Source: Garcia nutans
Taxonomy: Eukaryota > Streptophyta > Magnoliopsida > Malpighiales > Euphorbiaceae
Direction of reading: 5' to 3'
NCBI GenBank assembly: GCA_947685225.1
Contig: CANTUV010000032.1
Span: forward strand, 20,529,501 to 20,593,500
Length of the DNA: 64,000 bases
A program made the translations under genes and the position numbers. The notes beneath the pieces are model-generated. The model was not told where the DNA came from. It searched no databases and worked only from the letters and a program-made list of their open reading frames with translations. Shown in pieces: positions 47,746-57,707 of this stretch. Numbering within the stretch: the stretch's first letter is position 1; every line of letters begins with the position of its first letter.

Positions 47746-48700
47746 TTAAAAGGATGATAAAACAAAATCTTCTTCCAATCCTTTTCCCACCATGAAGGTT
47801 GCTGGTGGAGGTACTCTATTGAACATTGGAAATGGATTATCTTTGGTGTTGGGCTTATCCAGTTCGGGCAACTTACCATTATCAATTAAATTCTGGATCT
47901 CATGCCTCAACTTCATACAATTATCCATTTTGTGTCCACGCCTTTAATGGAATTGGCAAAATACATAAGTATCAAAGTTAGGTGGAAGAGGATTAGGCAA
48001 AGGACGAGGAGTCAAGGGTTGTAACAATCCCTTCTTTTGTAGCTTATTGAGAACCCAAGATAGTGGCTTCCCTAATTTTGAAAACTGCCTCACTCCTCCT
48101 TAACTAGTGGCATTAACATCAACTTCTTTTTGTGTGCTTTGATTGCTAGGCTGATAATTCCCTTTCTCATTCCTTCTTATTGAAAAGTGATTTTCTCCCT
48201 TTCCCAGTCTTCAATTTGTAGACCAGCTTGGAGAAGATCTTTGAAGTCACGGATGAGTGTATAAGACATCCTTTCAAGGAGATTGGGTAGGACGCCTCTC
48301 ATAATTATCCTTATTTAATCAGATTCATCGGGCCTTTTCTTGAGCAAAGCAGCCTTGTTTCTCCATCGCTTCACATAGTCCACAAAATTCTCATTTGGCC
48401 TTTGTCTAATGGTTTCAACTTCCATTAAGGTAACTTCCATCTCGACATTATATCCATATTGTTAGATGAAGGCTTTGTAAAGCAGATCCCAACTCTTTTG
48501 TGTTCCTTCTTCTAAGGTATTGAACCAATTTTGGACAACAGGGTCTAATGAGAGCATGAAGTACCTTAGAGTTTGAGCCTTAGTAGCTCAGGCAGACTGC
48601 ATGGCAGTGATATACTACTTCACATGGAGATGAGGGTTTTCGGTTCCATTATACCTAGTGAAGGAAGGCATCTTGAACTTATAAAGCTATGTAATTGGCA
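47746..48700 (-). pseudogene. Gag relic of element Y (Tat/Ogre-like)
   Basis: On the minus strand from about 48680 the frame reads KFKMPSFTRYNGTENPHLHVK, then FMLSLDPVVQNWFNTLEEGT, SWDLLYKAFI, QRPNENFVDYVKRWRNKAALL, and MRGVLPNLLERMSY, the retrotransposon gag domain as found in Tat/Ogre elements. A C-x2-H-x4-H-x4-C zinc knuckle (FCQFH...RGHKMDNC) and LRHEIQNLIDNGKLPE follow near 47950-47870. At least six in-frame stops interrupt it, including one inside the zinc knuckle and several where the family has glutamine. Gag would assemble the particle; this copy cannot give a full product. A start codon cannot be confirmed because the LTR is fused near 48717. Confidence 0.72.
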
Positions 48701-49080
48701 TCACTGTGAATAATCTATAATTTTTTTTATTAATGGATTAATGTAATGAATTAATTGGTAAGAAAAAACAATTGAATTGAATTAACTAAAGAAAACTTAA
48801 CCTGTGTTTATCAGCTCTGCCAATTTAATGCGTTGAACCGAGCTTCAAGTTACTACAGTTTGGATCAATTAGTTTATTTGGATAGAGGATTAATAATCTG
48901 AGGATCAGCTACTGCGTCTTTTGTTTTGTTTTTTCTCTATCTCTTTGGTTATTGCTATGTTTAAAGGTTGATTGTGGCTCCAGATCATTCAAAAGCTGCT
49001 TACTACTTGTCTCCATGCAATTCTTAAAAGGTGGCCCCTATCGCTTTATCATTTTTTCTAATTTTGGTTGCTTAAACCTG

Positions 49081-49088
49081 TATTTATA
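49081..49088 (-). promoter_or_regulatory. LTR TATA box (B1, minus)
   Basis: TATAAATA on the minus strand, about 590 bases from the LTR start and just past the inverted-repeat array. Confidence 0.65.
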
Positions 49089-49194
49089 GGAAATTCATAA
49101 GCTAAAGCTAGCCTTCAATCTTAATTTTTTCACTTATCTGAGTGCAAACCAAATTCCATCTTGAATTAGTAGGGCTCATATCAAATTAAACCGC

Positions 49195-49470
49195 ATTTAA
49201 TTCAACATGAACCATAACCATATCGAATTAGACCACATCTAATTCAATATGAGCTAATGCTCATATCAAATTGGAGCTTGTCAAATTCAATATGATCATG
49301 CTCATATCGAATTGGACAAGCTCCGATTCGATATGACCAATGCTCATTTTGAATTGGAGCTTGTCCAATTCGATATGAGCATGTCCATATCGAAATGGAC
49401 AAGGTCCAATTTGATGTGAGATACCTTCATATCGAATTGGAGTGTCCAATATGGGCATGGCCCATATCAA
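49195..49470. repeat. Array of short inverted repeats 'catatcgaattggac / gtccaattcgatatg'
   Basis: Six units of about 45-50 bases. Each unit is itself an imperfect hairpin: CATATCGAATTGGA-like on the left, a few bases of loop (CAAGC or similar), then TCCAATTCGATATG on the right. Units follow one another directly. Confidence 0.85.
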
Positions 49471-49676
49471 ATTAAACCAAAACAAACTCATTTAACTTCG
49501 GATCAGACCTTTTTAGGACTTTAAAAATTGAACCGGCTTAATTTGGGCCTATTAAAACTGGATCAACCTAATTTAAGGCTTTAAATTAGGTTAAAGCTTT
49601 TGATGTCAAATCAAATTTGACTTGGCCTTTATTAATTGGGACTAAACTAGCTTAGGGCCAAAATTAAGGGTCTACA

Positions 49677-51939
49677 GTACTACAATAAATATATATAAAA
49701 CCCTCACCTTAATATTAAAAATAATTTATAAATTTATAAAAGAAATTCTCTAAAAATATTTCACCAAAGTTTTGTTTATAATTTCAATATTCCCAAAATT
49801 AAACAACACCTGCACATCAAATAACAATCCCAAAATAATATTTTCACAAAATCCTCCAAATCAAAACTTCATAAATTTACATACCAAGATCTAATATTAA
49901 TATATTATTCATTTTCATTACATATATACACACACATAACATATCCAAAACCCATTCTTTTATACATATGATGTGATGTAAACGTACAAAACCAAAATAC
50001 ATAATATCAAAATTATACATGAATGCACCATCCTCCAAGTTGGTCTTGTGGCACCCTCAGTTTCTAAATATCAATCACAATCTGAGTCCCTCTAATATGC
50101 AACTCTCTCACCTACGCAATTCATACCACCGCGCTAAGTATATAACATAGCGGTACATATTTAAAAATAATATATATATGCACTTTTAAATACTTCTCTT
50201 ATAATATAATGTGTAATAATTATACAAAAATTTTATTACTTCATAATTCATATTTAAAAATAATCCAAAACTTTGCTCAGGTCTATCAACATATGCATTA
50301 TCAATCTCAACTTTTTGGATAAGTAATTGTATAGGATCTACACACAGTAATACATTCCATTTCATACCTTCATCTCATTATTATATTTTTCTCTTTTTCC
50401 ATATTTTTTAAGTGATCATCGCGTTTCATGATCACCTTACATCTAATCATATTTTTAGCTATTTTCACAATTTATTTCTCATTATTTATCACATTATTCA
50501 TTTCTTATCTTTTCCAATCATATTTAGCATATTTCACATTTCATATATTAAGTATATAATAATTAAATTAGCCATTCTACAATGGGTCATCTTTTCATAC
50601 CTCATGCATTAATCACACTCTTAATTGTACAATGCACATATCCTATCAAAATCACAAATGAAATTGGCATAATACATTGTCAAATTCACAATGTGTTATG
50701 CAAGTATAATTTTATTCAAATAATAACTATTAAAATATGTACTAACCTTATTTGCTTCCAAATCCACTCCAAACCTCTTTTCAAGCCAAAACCCTAAACT
50801 CCACAACTTTTATCAATTTAGTCTACACACACATAACCCAACAACAAGCCAAATTATTCAATTAAAATCACTATCATGGTTAATTTATATCAAACTATCA
50901 TTAAATACACAATTTTCATCAAAATCTCAATAAAATTTTAATTTCACCACTTACTACTTTATTCAAACTTCATCCTACCCAACTTATTTATAACATTTAA
51001 CCATAAAATAATTACTTACATATCAAAATAATAATAAAAAAAACTCATTTTAATAATTATATCAACCTCTATCCAAAACCCTAATTTCACATAAACCACT
51101 CCTAAATTCCAACTTTATCAAACCCACTCATATTCTATTTTCAGCCATAAAATCAAAACATATACATTAAAACAAAATTAAATCAACCCATTATAAGAAT
51201 TATAAATATCCATATTAAAACCCTAATTTTTACATAATCTTCCCATAACCCTAAATTAATCAATTATGTCCATTTCAACCAATCAACTAACAAATCATCA
51301 TGTATTCATCATTTTAACTTTCTTATTTTCAATTTAACAATTTAAATGGACTTTCTCTCACTAAAATCTCACATAACCATAGAAAATTCAAAATAACAAG
51401 CTCAAGGAAGAACCACATACTTGATTTCTTGATTTTTCTTCAAAACCAACTTGATTTCTTGAATTTTTTTTAATTTTAGAGTTTTTTTTTATGAAGCAAA
51501 TCTCTCACTCTCTTACTAGAAAATTCAGTCTCCAAGGATGAACAAGAAGATGAAGTCCTCTTTTTATTTTCCTTCTTCATTTCTATCCATATACATTAAT
51601 TTAATTAATTAATTAATTATTTTTCCCTTAAATCCCATCCATATATCTTTCTTCCCTTTTTAACTTTTATTTATTTATTTATTTAATATTTCCTTCTTCC
51701 ATCCATAATTATATATGTATATGTCATTTATACTTTATATATGTATTTTGTATATCTTTATATATATGTATATGTTTTGTATATCTATATATATGTCATG
51801 TATATCTTATGTATACATCATGTATATAATATATATAATATATATATTATGTTTATATCTTATATCTCTCTATTCCAACATACCTAATTAATCCTCCATA
51901 TTAATAATTCCAATATATACCAAAAATGTGGATGTTACA
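49677..51939 (-). repeat. 3' LTR of A3, truncated
   Basis: Minus strand TGTAACATCCACATTTTTGG at 51939 onward. AT microsatellite stretches near 51700-51850 match the ATA-rich start of A1's LTR. (TTAA)n near 51597-51620. Confidence 0.75.
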
Positions 51940-51953
51940 TTTCTCACCCCTTA
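51940..51953 (-). other. Polypurine tract of A3
   Basis: Minus strand TTAAGGGGTGAGAAA directly before TGTAACATCC, following 'gatgaaattat'. Confidence 0.78.
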
Positions 51954-52186
51954 AATAATTTCATCATTGAAATTATCTACTATAATTCAAAAGTAAACAC
52001 TATTCTCAACTTCTAATAAAATTAATCACACAATCTCTAACCAAGTAACTTTTACTCTCCTACTTATGATCATCTTTAGTCATTTTCACAAATCTCCAAC
52101 TAACTCAAAGAACTATTAACTTCTAACTACATGACCAAAGAATACATATTTAATCCAATACATATTTAATCCATGTATAAATATTA

Positions 52187-52475
52187 ATGCCAAATAATAA
52201 AAATTTACCTTCATCTACCTTCGGGACATTCTGCTCCATCTGCATCGCATATACTCTTTATGTTGTTCCAGTTGCCTCTGGTTTATCCATAATTATCAAC
52301 TCCTCTCTCTGTCTATATCTTGTCCTGCCACATATACCACTTCTGCTACTTCTAGCCCTTCTAAAACTAGGTCCAAACTCAACATTCTCTATCTTCTTAT
52401 CCTCTGGTGGCTCAGGGCAATTTGTAATATAGTGGTCCTAGGACCCACATCTATAACAAACTTTGGAGTTAACTC
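52187..52475 (-). pseudogene. Gag fragment of A3 with CCHC zinc knuckle
   Basis: On the minus strand from about 52475 the frame reads CYRCGS, a TAG stop, then DHYITNCPEPPEDKK: a C-x2-C-x4-H-x4-C zinc knuckle with the stop at the third residue after the second cysteine. It continues through an arginine-rich stretch to TTYRVYAMQMEQNVPK, which resembles the 'ARVYAMT..EA' words that lead from gag into the protease in Tekay/Del-type chromoviruses. No protease follows; the sequence soon reaches the polypurine tract. This is the only coding evidence for the family-A lineage in the window. Confidence 0.65.
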
Positions 52476-52739
52476 CTCAATAAATGTCCCTAAGTGTTGT
52501 ACCATACTTTGTGCATGTGGCTGGAGTAGGTCTTTAAGAAGTAGGTATAGACCCTTAATTTTGGTCCTAAGCTAGTTCGATCCTAATTAAATAAGGCATA
52601 GTCAAGATCAGTCCATTCTTAATGGCTTTAACCTACTTTAAAGCTTTTAATTAGATTAGTCCAATATTATAAGGCCTAAAATAAGCTGGTTTAACTTTAA
52701 AAGCCCTAAAACGATCCAATTTAATGTTGAGACAGGTTT

Positions 52740-53045
52740 GGTTCAGTATGGATTATGCCATGTTGAATTAGGCTTGTCCAATTCGATATGGATGGTCCAT
52801 ATCAAATTAGAACTAGTCTAATTAGATATGGAAGCATCCATATCAAATTAGATTAATTCTAATTCGATATGGATTGTCCATATCAAATTAGATCAATTCT
52901 AATTTGATATGGAACACTTCCATATCGAATTGGACTTGTCTAATTCAATATAGATGTTAGTTCATGTCGAATTAAACATTTTTTTAATTTAATATGGCCA
53001 CAGTTTCATGTTGAACTTAAAGCATTTTAATTCGATATGATTACT
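52740..53045. repeat. Array of short inverted repeats (B1 LTR, plus)
   Basis: About six hairpin units such as CATATCAAATTAGA...TCTAATTCGATATGG, spaced ~45 bases, equivalent to 49195-49470 in reverse orientation. Confidence 0.82.
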
Positions 53046-53097
53046 GTTTGGGACTTAACTTAGCTTGGTATCTCCTGATTTTAACCTAGTTTACTCT

Positions 53098-53105
53098 TAT
53101 AAATA
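53098..53105 (+). promoter_or_regulatory. LTR TATA box (B1, plus)
   Basis: TATAAATA about 550 bases from the LTR start, just after the inverted-repeat array. Confidence 0.65.
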
Positions 53106-53337
53106 GGGAGCCTAACAATTAAATGAGCAGCCACAATTATTAAGGAGAGAGTTATCAATGAAAAGCAACAACAAATACACATAGAATACTATCAATCCAA
53201 GAAACAATAACAATAGAAAGGCAGTAGCTACTGTCTTTTCTTTGCTCAACCAAGATTCAACACTAGTGCAGGCGAAAGGCTTGAATCCACGTAAAATATT
53301 GGTACAAACAACAAATGAAGGTTTGAATTTATTATTT

Positions 53338-54055
53338 AACTCACTTTAAATTCATAGTAGCTATGTGTTTATCAACATTGTTTTTAAATCACAGTAATAT
53401 TAGCTTTTAAGCATCAACGGGTAGTAGAATGATTTTAACTTATAAGTTATGTTAATCCTTTAAATTATTATTATTCTACACAACTTATTAGGACATCTAG
53501 TAACAATCCATAAAAGCATGTCCCGTTCAATCATACAGTGACCCTAATTTTGTTAATACAATCATAGTAACCAAATTTAAACCAAAACCCTAATTTTCAA
53601 CCAAAGCACTAGTTTTACTTTCAAAACCCTAAAAACCCTATTTCCCATCCAACACCTAGTTTTATTTATAAAACTCTAGTTTTTATTTAAAACCCTAAGT
53701 TTTCATTTAAAACCATAGTTTTCATTTCAAAACCCTAATTTAACATTCAACTCGCTTTAAATTCACAGTAGCTATGTGTTTATCAACATTGTTTTTAAAT
53801 CACAGTAGTATTAGTTTTCAAGCATCAACGAGTAGTATAATGATTTTGACTTATAAGTTATGTTAATCCTTTAAATTATTATTATTCTGCACAATAATTT
53901 ATTAGAACATCTAGTAACAATCCACAAAAGCATATCCCATGCAATCATACAGTGACCCTAAGTTTGTTAATACAATCATAGTAACCAAATTTAAACTAAA
54001 ACCCTAATTTTCAACCAAAACACTGGTTCTACTTTCAAAACCATAAAAACCCTAA
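53338..54055 (+). repeat. Tandem duplication, 411-base period
   Basis: AACTCACTTTAAATTCATAG at 53338 recurs as AACTCGCTTTAAATTCACAG at 53749, and the copies stay parallel for about 300 bases up to 'actttcaaaacc'. Telomere-like AAACCCTAA words fill the rest of the unit. Confidence 0.88.
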
Positions 54056-54484
54056 TTGCATGTCTAAAACCTTAGAAACCCTAATTCATTTATTAAAACC
54101 TTAATATTGCATATCTATTGTTCAATGTAATACTAAAACCCAGATTTAATCATTTAGTTTGTTAATGTATGCTTGTGATGGATGATTTACTTTTATTTTA
54201 TTCACGATGAATGGTTAGATTTTTAATTGGTTTATTTTGACTTTAAAAATGTGTAAACCCTTGATTTTAGCCCTGGTTAGTCTGATACTAATTCAAAACC
54301 TTTGATTGGACTAATGTATAGCAATAGGACCTAAAATAAGCCAATTAAATTTTTAAAGCCTTAATTAGGTTTGTTTTAGAAGATTTGGTTGGTTTTTACA
54401 AGACACTAGTGCACTAAACACTAAAACGGGTTTAATTCGAAGGTTTGGTTGTTTTTTCAATTAATCAAGATAGTTTTTGCAGTA

Positions 54485-54735
54485 GGGGTGTCCCATGTCG
54501 AATTAGGGCATCCAATTCAACATGGGGAAGCCCCATATTGAATTGGGGGCCTCCCAATTCGATATGGGGCAGCCCCATATCGAATTGCGACAGCCCTAAT
54601 TGGGGTCCCATTTTGATATGGGATAGCCCCACATCGAAATGGGGAAGCCCCATTTTGATATGGGGTAGCCCCATGTCGATATGGGGCAGCCCCATATACC
54701 CCATATCAAAATGGGGCTCTCCCAGTCTGATGTGG
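54485..54735. repeat. GC-rich inverted-repeat array 'ccccatatcgaattggg / cccaattcgatatgggg'
   Basis: Eight or more half-units of CCCATATCGAATTGGGG in alternating orientation, packed into 250 bases. Frames of 79 and 105 codons run through it on opposite strands and are products of the repeat. Confidence 0.85.
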
Positions 54736-54961
54736 GCAATTATTTTTCAATTCCATGTCTAATCCAGATACCTACTTCGATATGGGTTCAGTTTCTTTCA
54801 AAATAAAGTCATTTTAATTCGAGATGGACTCGGTCTATATCGAATTCAAGTAATTATAATTCGATATGGAATCGGCTTGTGTCGAATCCATGAATTTGAC
54901 ATGCATCAGAATAAACCATTCTTAAACAAGAAAATTTTGAGATTTAACCTAAGAGAGTGAC

Positions 54962-54969
54962 TATAAATA
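54962..54969 (+). promoter_or_regulatory. LTR TATA box (B1, second copy)
   Basis: TATAAATA about 710 bases from the LTR start. Confidence 0.65.
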
Positions 54970-55304
54970 CAGGTTTGAAAAACCTGAAGAGGGATCTTTA
55001 GAACCTTTAGCTTTTGGTTGGTCGCTGGAACTCTGGAAAATTCAGTAAATAGCCAATGAACCCTAGCAAGTGTGATAAACAAAAAGAAACAGCAAGGCTA
55101 GACGAGGAAGATCAACAATACAAAACTCTACAAAGGAAGTGTACTCATTGTCTTTGCCAAAGCTCATCTAGAATCTTGTTCAAATAATTTTGGTGGAGCC
55201 AACAAATGATGGTATGCTTTAAGTTAAATAAATTCTATAAGTTTTGATTGTTTTTAAATATGGAATATGTTTGTTATTCATCTAATTCAAGTTCCAGTAA
55301 GCCA

Positions 55305-55590
55305 TGTGTGGCGGGGATTTTCGCCCCTACTCCCGATGGAATGGTTCTTGCGACTTCAGCTCTGTTTAGGCTCGGGGCCTTAGAGAACACGGACCTAAGT
55401 TTGGAGAAAATGGAGTCACCACCCGGATGGGCCGGGAAAAAGAAAGGGATGGATGACTCGATTCCTAAGGAATCCCCAACCCCCTAATGGGTTCGAAAAG
55501 TTGGGTACGTGTGGGGAATGTGAGAAATGGCATAGCACCCCCACAACGCCCAGTTCATTGGAACCGGCCTCCTTTGCAGGTCTTAATATT
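55305..55590 (-). other. GC-rich 3' end of the B2 LTR
   Basis: About 285 bases markedly richer in GC than the surroundings. On the minus strand it runs 'gaaccggttcc', 'gggggtgctatgcc', 'cacacgtacccaac', 'gaatcgagtcatcc' and 'ggtggtgactcc'. I recall similar blocks in Tat/Ogre-type plant LTRs. Frames of 68-79 codons on both strands are not convincing. No second copy exists in this window. Confidence 0.5.
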
Positions 55591-55964
55591 ATAAAATTCT
55601 TAAATATAACGATATTATCCATATTACATGCAACAATTAAAAGAAAGCATCATTATATTAAAATCAAAGCAATTTCCAAACAAAGTAAATAAATGGACAC
55701 CCATCCGAAGATGGAAACATATCCTTACATCATCCAAAATATAAAAGTTATTTAAATTACATGATATTTAACTAATAAGGCACCCACAAAGTGGAAACAT
55801 TCCTCTTACAATTTTAATACTAAAACAAACAAATAATAACAATAAAGAAAACATCCATCCATGATAAATTAAATAAATCAAGCATTGAAATTAAATAAAT
55901 CAACCATCAAAGCATATAATAAACTACATAATCAAATCTAAAAATAAAGCAAGTAAAGATACAA

Positions 55965-56830
55965 ATTAGGGTTTATTGTTTCTATTTAAAGTTCTTTAGT
56001 TAATATTTAGGGTTTTAGTATTATTATTGTTATTTGTTTAGATAACTGTAAAGGTTTTGGAAAATTGGAATGGATTAGGGTTTTATAAATTTAAGAAACC
56101 AATAAGGTTTTTTGGTTAATCAAATTAGGGTTTAGGGGTAATATTATGAACTTAGGGTTTTGGAATCTTAAGACATTAGGGTTTATAATTCATGGTTTAC
56201 TGGATTATTATTTTAAGTTTGTTAGGTCATGGTTTTAAGGTTTAGTTTTACTAAATTAAGTTTTAAGTTCACTGAATTAGGGTTTAGGAAAACTTACGGT
56301 TTACTTTTTTGGTTTTTTTGAGAAAGTTAGGGTTTTTGGTATTTTGGAAAACATATTTGGTTTTAGGATTTAAGAAAATAGTTTAGAGTTTTATAAAATA
56401 ATTACGATTTTTAGAAAACGTGAAGAAGATTAAGGTTTGGAGATTTAAGAAAACATTTGGAAATTTTGAAAAAAAGTTAGAGGAAAATAGTTTAGGGTTT
56501 TTAAAGTTTTTTGGAAATAGAAGAAACGATTTAAGGTTTTTGAGGTTTTTAAGGTTTTTGGAAACAGAAGAAATAAATTAGGGTTTTTGAGGTTTTTAAG
56601 GTTTTTAGAAATAGAAGAAACAAATTAGGGTTTTTGAGGTTTTTGGAAACAAAAGAAATCATTTAGGGTTTTTAAGGTTTTTGGAATCAGAAGAAATAAT
56701 TTAGGGTTCTTCAGGTTTTTGAAAACAGAAGAAATAAATTAGGGTTCTTAAAGTTTTTAGAAACAGAATAGTACTTTTTAGGGTTTTTGGAAACAGAAGG
56801 AACAATTTAAGTTATTGAAACAAAGATCAA
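55965..56830 (-). repeat. Telomere-like minisatellite 'tttagggtttttgaggttttt'
   Basis: Irregular units of about 45-57 bases, each combining TTAGGGTTTTTGAGG, TTTTTAAGGTTTTTGG and AAACAGAAGAAATAA. The clearest copies are at 56490-56800. The TTTAGGG word is the plant telomere unit, but spacing is irregular and GGTTTTT words dominate. Confidence 0.8.
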
Positions 56831-57152
56831 ATTACTACATATTTAAGGATCAAAGTACTGTGTGCATGTTCTTATTAATCAAAGAAACAAAGCTACCATA
56901 AATACATAATCTATGATTAAAGATCAAAGCTGCGTAGTTAGTTCCACCAAAAATTGCTTTCTGGATGAACAAAGACAAAGGCAGCGTGGCTACCTTTGAT
57001 GAATTCTTGATTTCTTTCTTGTTGCTAATCTTCTCTTGCTAGGGTTTTCTATTTTTTACTTCGATCCAATCCAAGTTCAAAAAGTCCAATTTTTTATCAC
57101 ACAAAATTTTCTCTCTCTTATCCAAGTCCCTTAATTTTGAATTTTAAAGTCT

Positions 57153-57160
57153 TATTTATA
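57153..57160 (-). promoter_or_regulatory. LTR TATA box (B2, minus)
   Basis: TATAAATA on the minus strand, about 547 bases from the LTR start. Confidence 0.65.
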
Positions 57161-57707
57161 GAAAAAATCATCAACCTAATTCTATTGTTTAAGGAAACTA
57201 AAATTAATTAGGAAAAGAAACCAAAACCAAATAGAATTTAGTTTTGAAAAAATTGCGTTGGAAAATTTCGCTGGCAAAAATTGCGAGCGTTGGCCAAAAC
57301 TGTGAGGATTTGTGAGGACTGGGTGGGCGTTACTGCCAGAGATACCAAAAATTGAGAGTGACTATGGTCGCTGGCTGGAAGGCCAGCCAATTTGCTGCAG
57401 GAAATTCCTGCGACGAATTGGCCTTGGCCAATTCTACTTAAATAGTCGCCGATTTTTTCGTCGCTGATTTTTATTTTTAATTTTATTTATTTATTTTTTA
57501 TTGTTATTTTTAATTTTTGTTTATTTATTTATTTTTATTATTTATTTTTATTATTTTTTATTTTTTAACTTCACCATTTTTATTTTTATTAAAAATTATA
57601 AATAATAAATACTAAAATAAATATTATTTAATTAAAATACAACAAAAATTATTTTGGACTATATAAAAAATATCGGACCAGACTGGGTCAAAAATTAAGG
57701 GTCTACA

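Larger units (their letters stand above)
43787..49676 (-). mobile_element. Element Y: family-B non-autonomous gag-bearing retrotransposon, minus strand
   Basis: From right to left: truncated 5' LTR (48717-49676), gag (about 48700-47746), non-coding interior, two tandem arrays, polypurine tract (43787), then the 3' LTR (43786 leftward). No protease or polymerase is present. The interior is about 4.9 kb including the 267-bp mini-element. A primer site cannot be found because the LTR 3' end appears deleted straight into gag. With gag, long non-coding sequence and tandem repeats this resembles the TR-GAG type of non-autonomous Ty3/gypsy elements of the Tat lineage. Confidence 0.72.
48717..49676 (-). 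repeat. 5' LTR of element Y, 3'-truncated (subtype B1)
   Basis: On the minus strand it starts TGTAGACCCTTAATTTTGG at 49676 and ends near 48717, next to gag. It includes the 'catatcgaattggac' inverted-repeat array and a TATAAATA at 49081-49088. The GC-rich 3' portion seen in 55305-55590 is missing, as is the primer site. Confidence 0.72.
49677..52545 (-). mobile_element. Family-A remnant (A3), minus strand: LTR plus gag scrap
   Basis: The LTR (49677-51939) ends GTGGATGTTACA, is truncated on the left by element Y, and contains 'accgcgctaagtatataacatagcgg' type sequence matching the 'tttgtaccgct' block. The polypurine tract is at 51940-51952 with 'gatgaaattattt' beyond it. The interior, cut on the right by a B LTR, has only about 600 bases, with a CCHC gag motif 450 bases from the polypurine tract, so polymerase and integrase have been lost by deletion. 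Confidence 0.75.
52546..54251 (+). mobile_element. Family-B LTR (subtype B1) 5' part, plus strand, first copy
   Basis: Begins TATAGACCCTTAATTTTGG (usual TGTAGACCC). Contains an inverted-repeat array (52740-53045), TATAAATA at 53098, 'aaaggcagtagctactgtctttt' near 53217, then a 411-base internal duplication. It ends where a second B LTR starts. Subtype B1 by the array. Confidence 0.7.
54252..55304 (+). mobile_element. Family-B LTR (subtype B1) 5' part, plus strand, second copy
   Basis: Begins TGTAAACCCTTGATTTTAGCCC. It contains the GC-richer inverted-repeat array (54485-54735), further degenerate units to 54890, TATAAATA at 54962, and 'ttggtggagccaacaaatg' near 55190. It stops at a third B LTR. 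Confidence 0.7.
55305..57707 (-). repeat. Family-B LTR (subtype B2), minus strand, apparently full length
   Basis: On the minus strand it starts TGTAGACCCTTAATTTTTG at 57707 and ends near 55305 (CCCGCCACACA), giving about 2.4 kb. In order it has the 'ggccaattcg' palindrome block (57290-57440), TATAAATA at 57153-57160, 'aaaggtagccacgctgcctttg' (split) near 56985, a telomere-like minisatellite and a GC-rich tail. The right side continues into a polypurine tract and element interior, so it is a 3' LTR. The left boundary is inferred from the TG and the change of sequence character. Confidence 0.65.

Noticed and set aside
49195..49470. CRISPR-like direct repeats
   Set aside because: Units are contiguous imperfect palindromes without unique spacers, in a plant LTR.
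52187..52432. 81-codon plus-strand frame
   Set aside because: Antisense to the A3 gag fragment, whose zinc knuckle is clear on the minus strand.
54445..54762. 105-codon frame with repeated WGSP words
   Set aside because: Product of the inverted-repeat array; the opposite strand has an equivalent frame.
56490..56830. Interstitial telomere
   Set aside because: TTTAGGG words are scattered at 45-57 base intervals and belong to an LTR minisatellite; there is no tandem TTTAGGG array.
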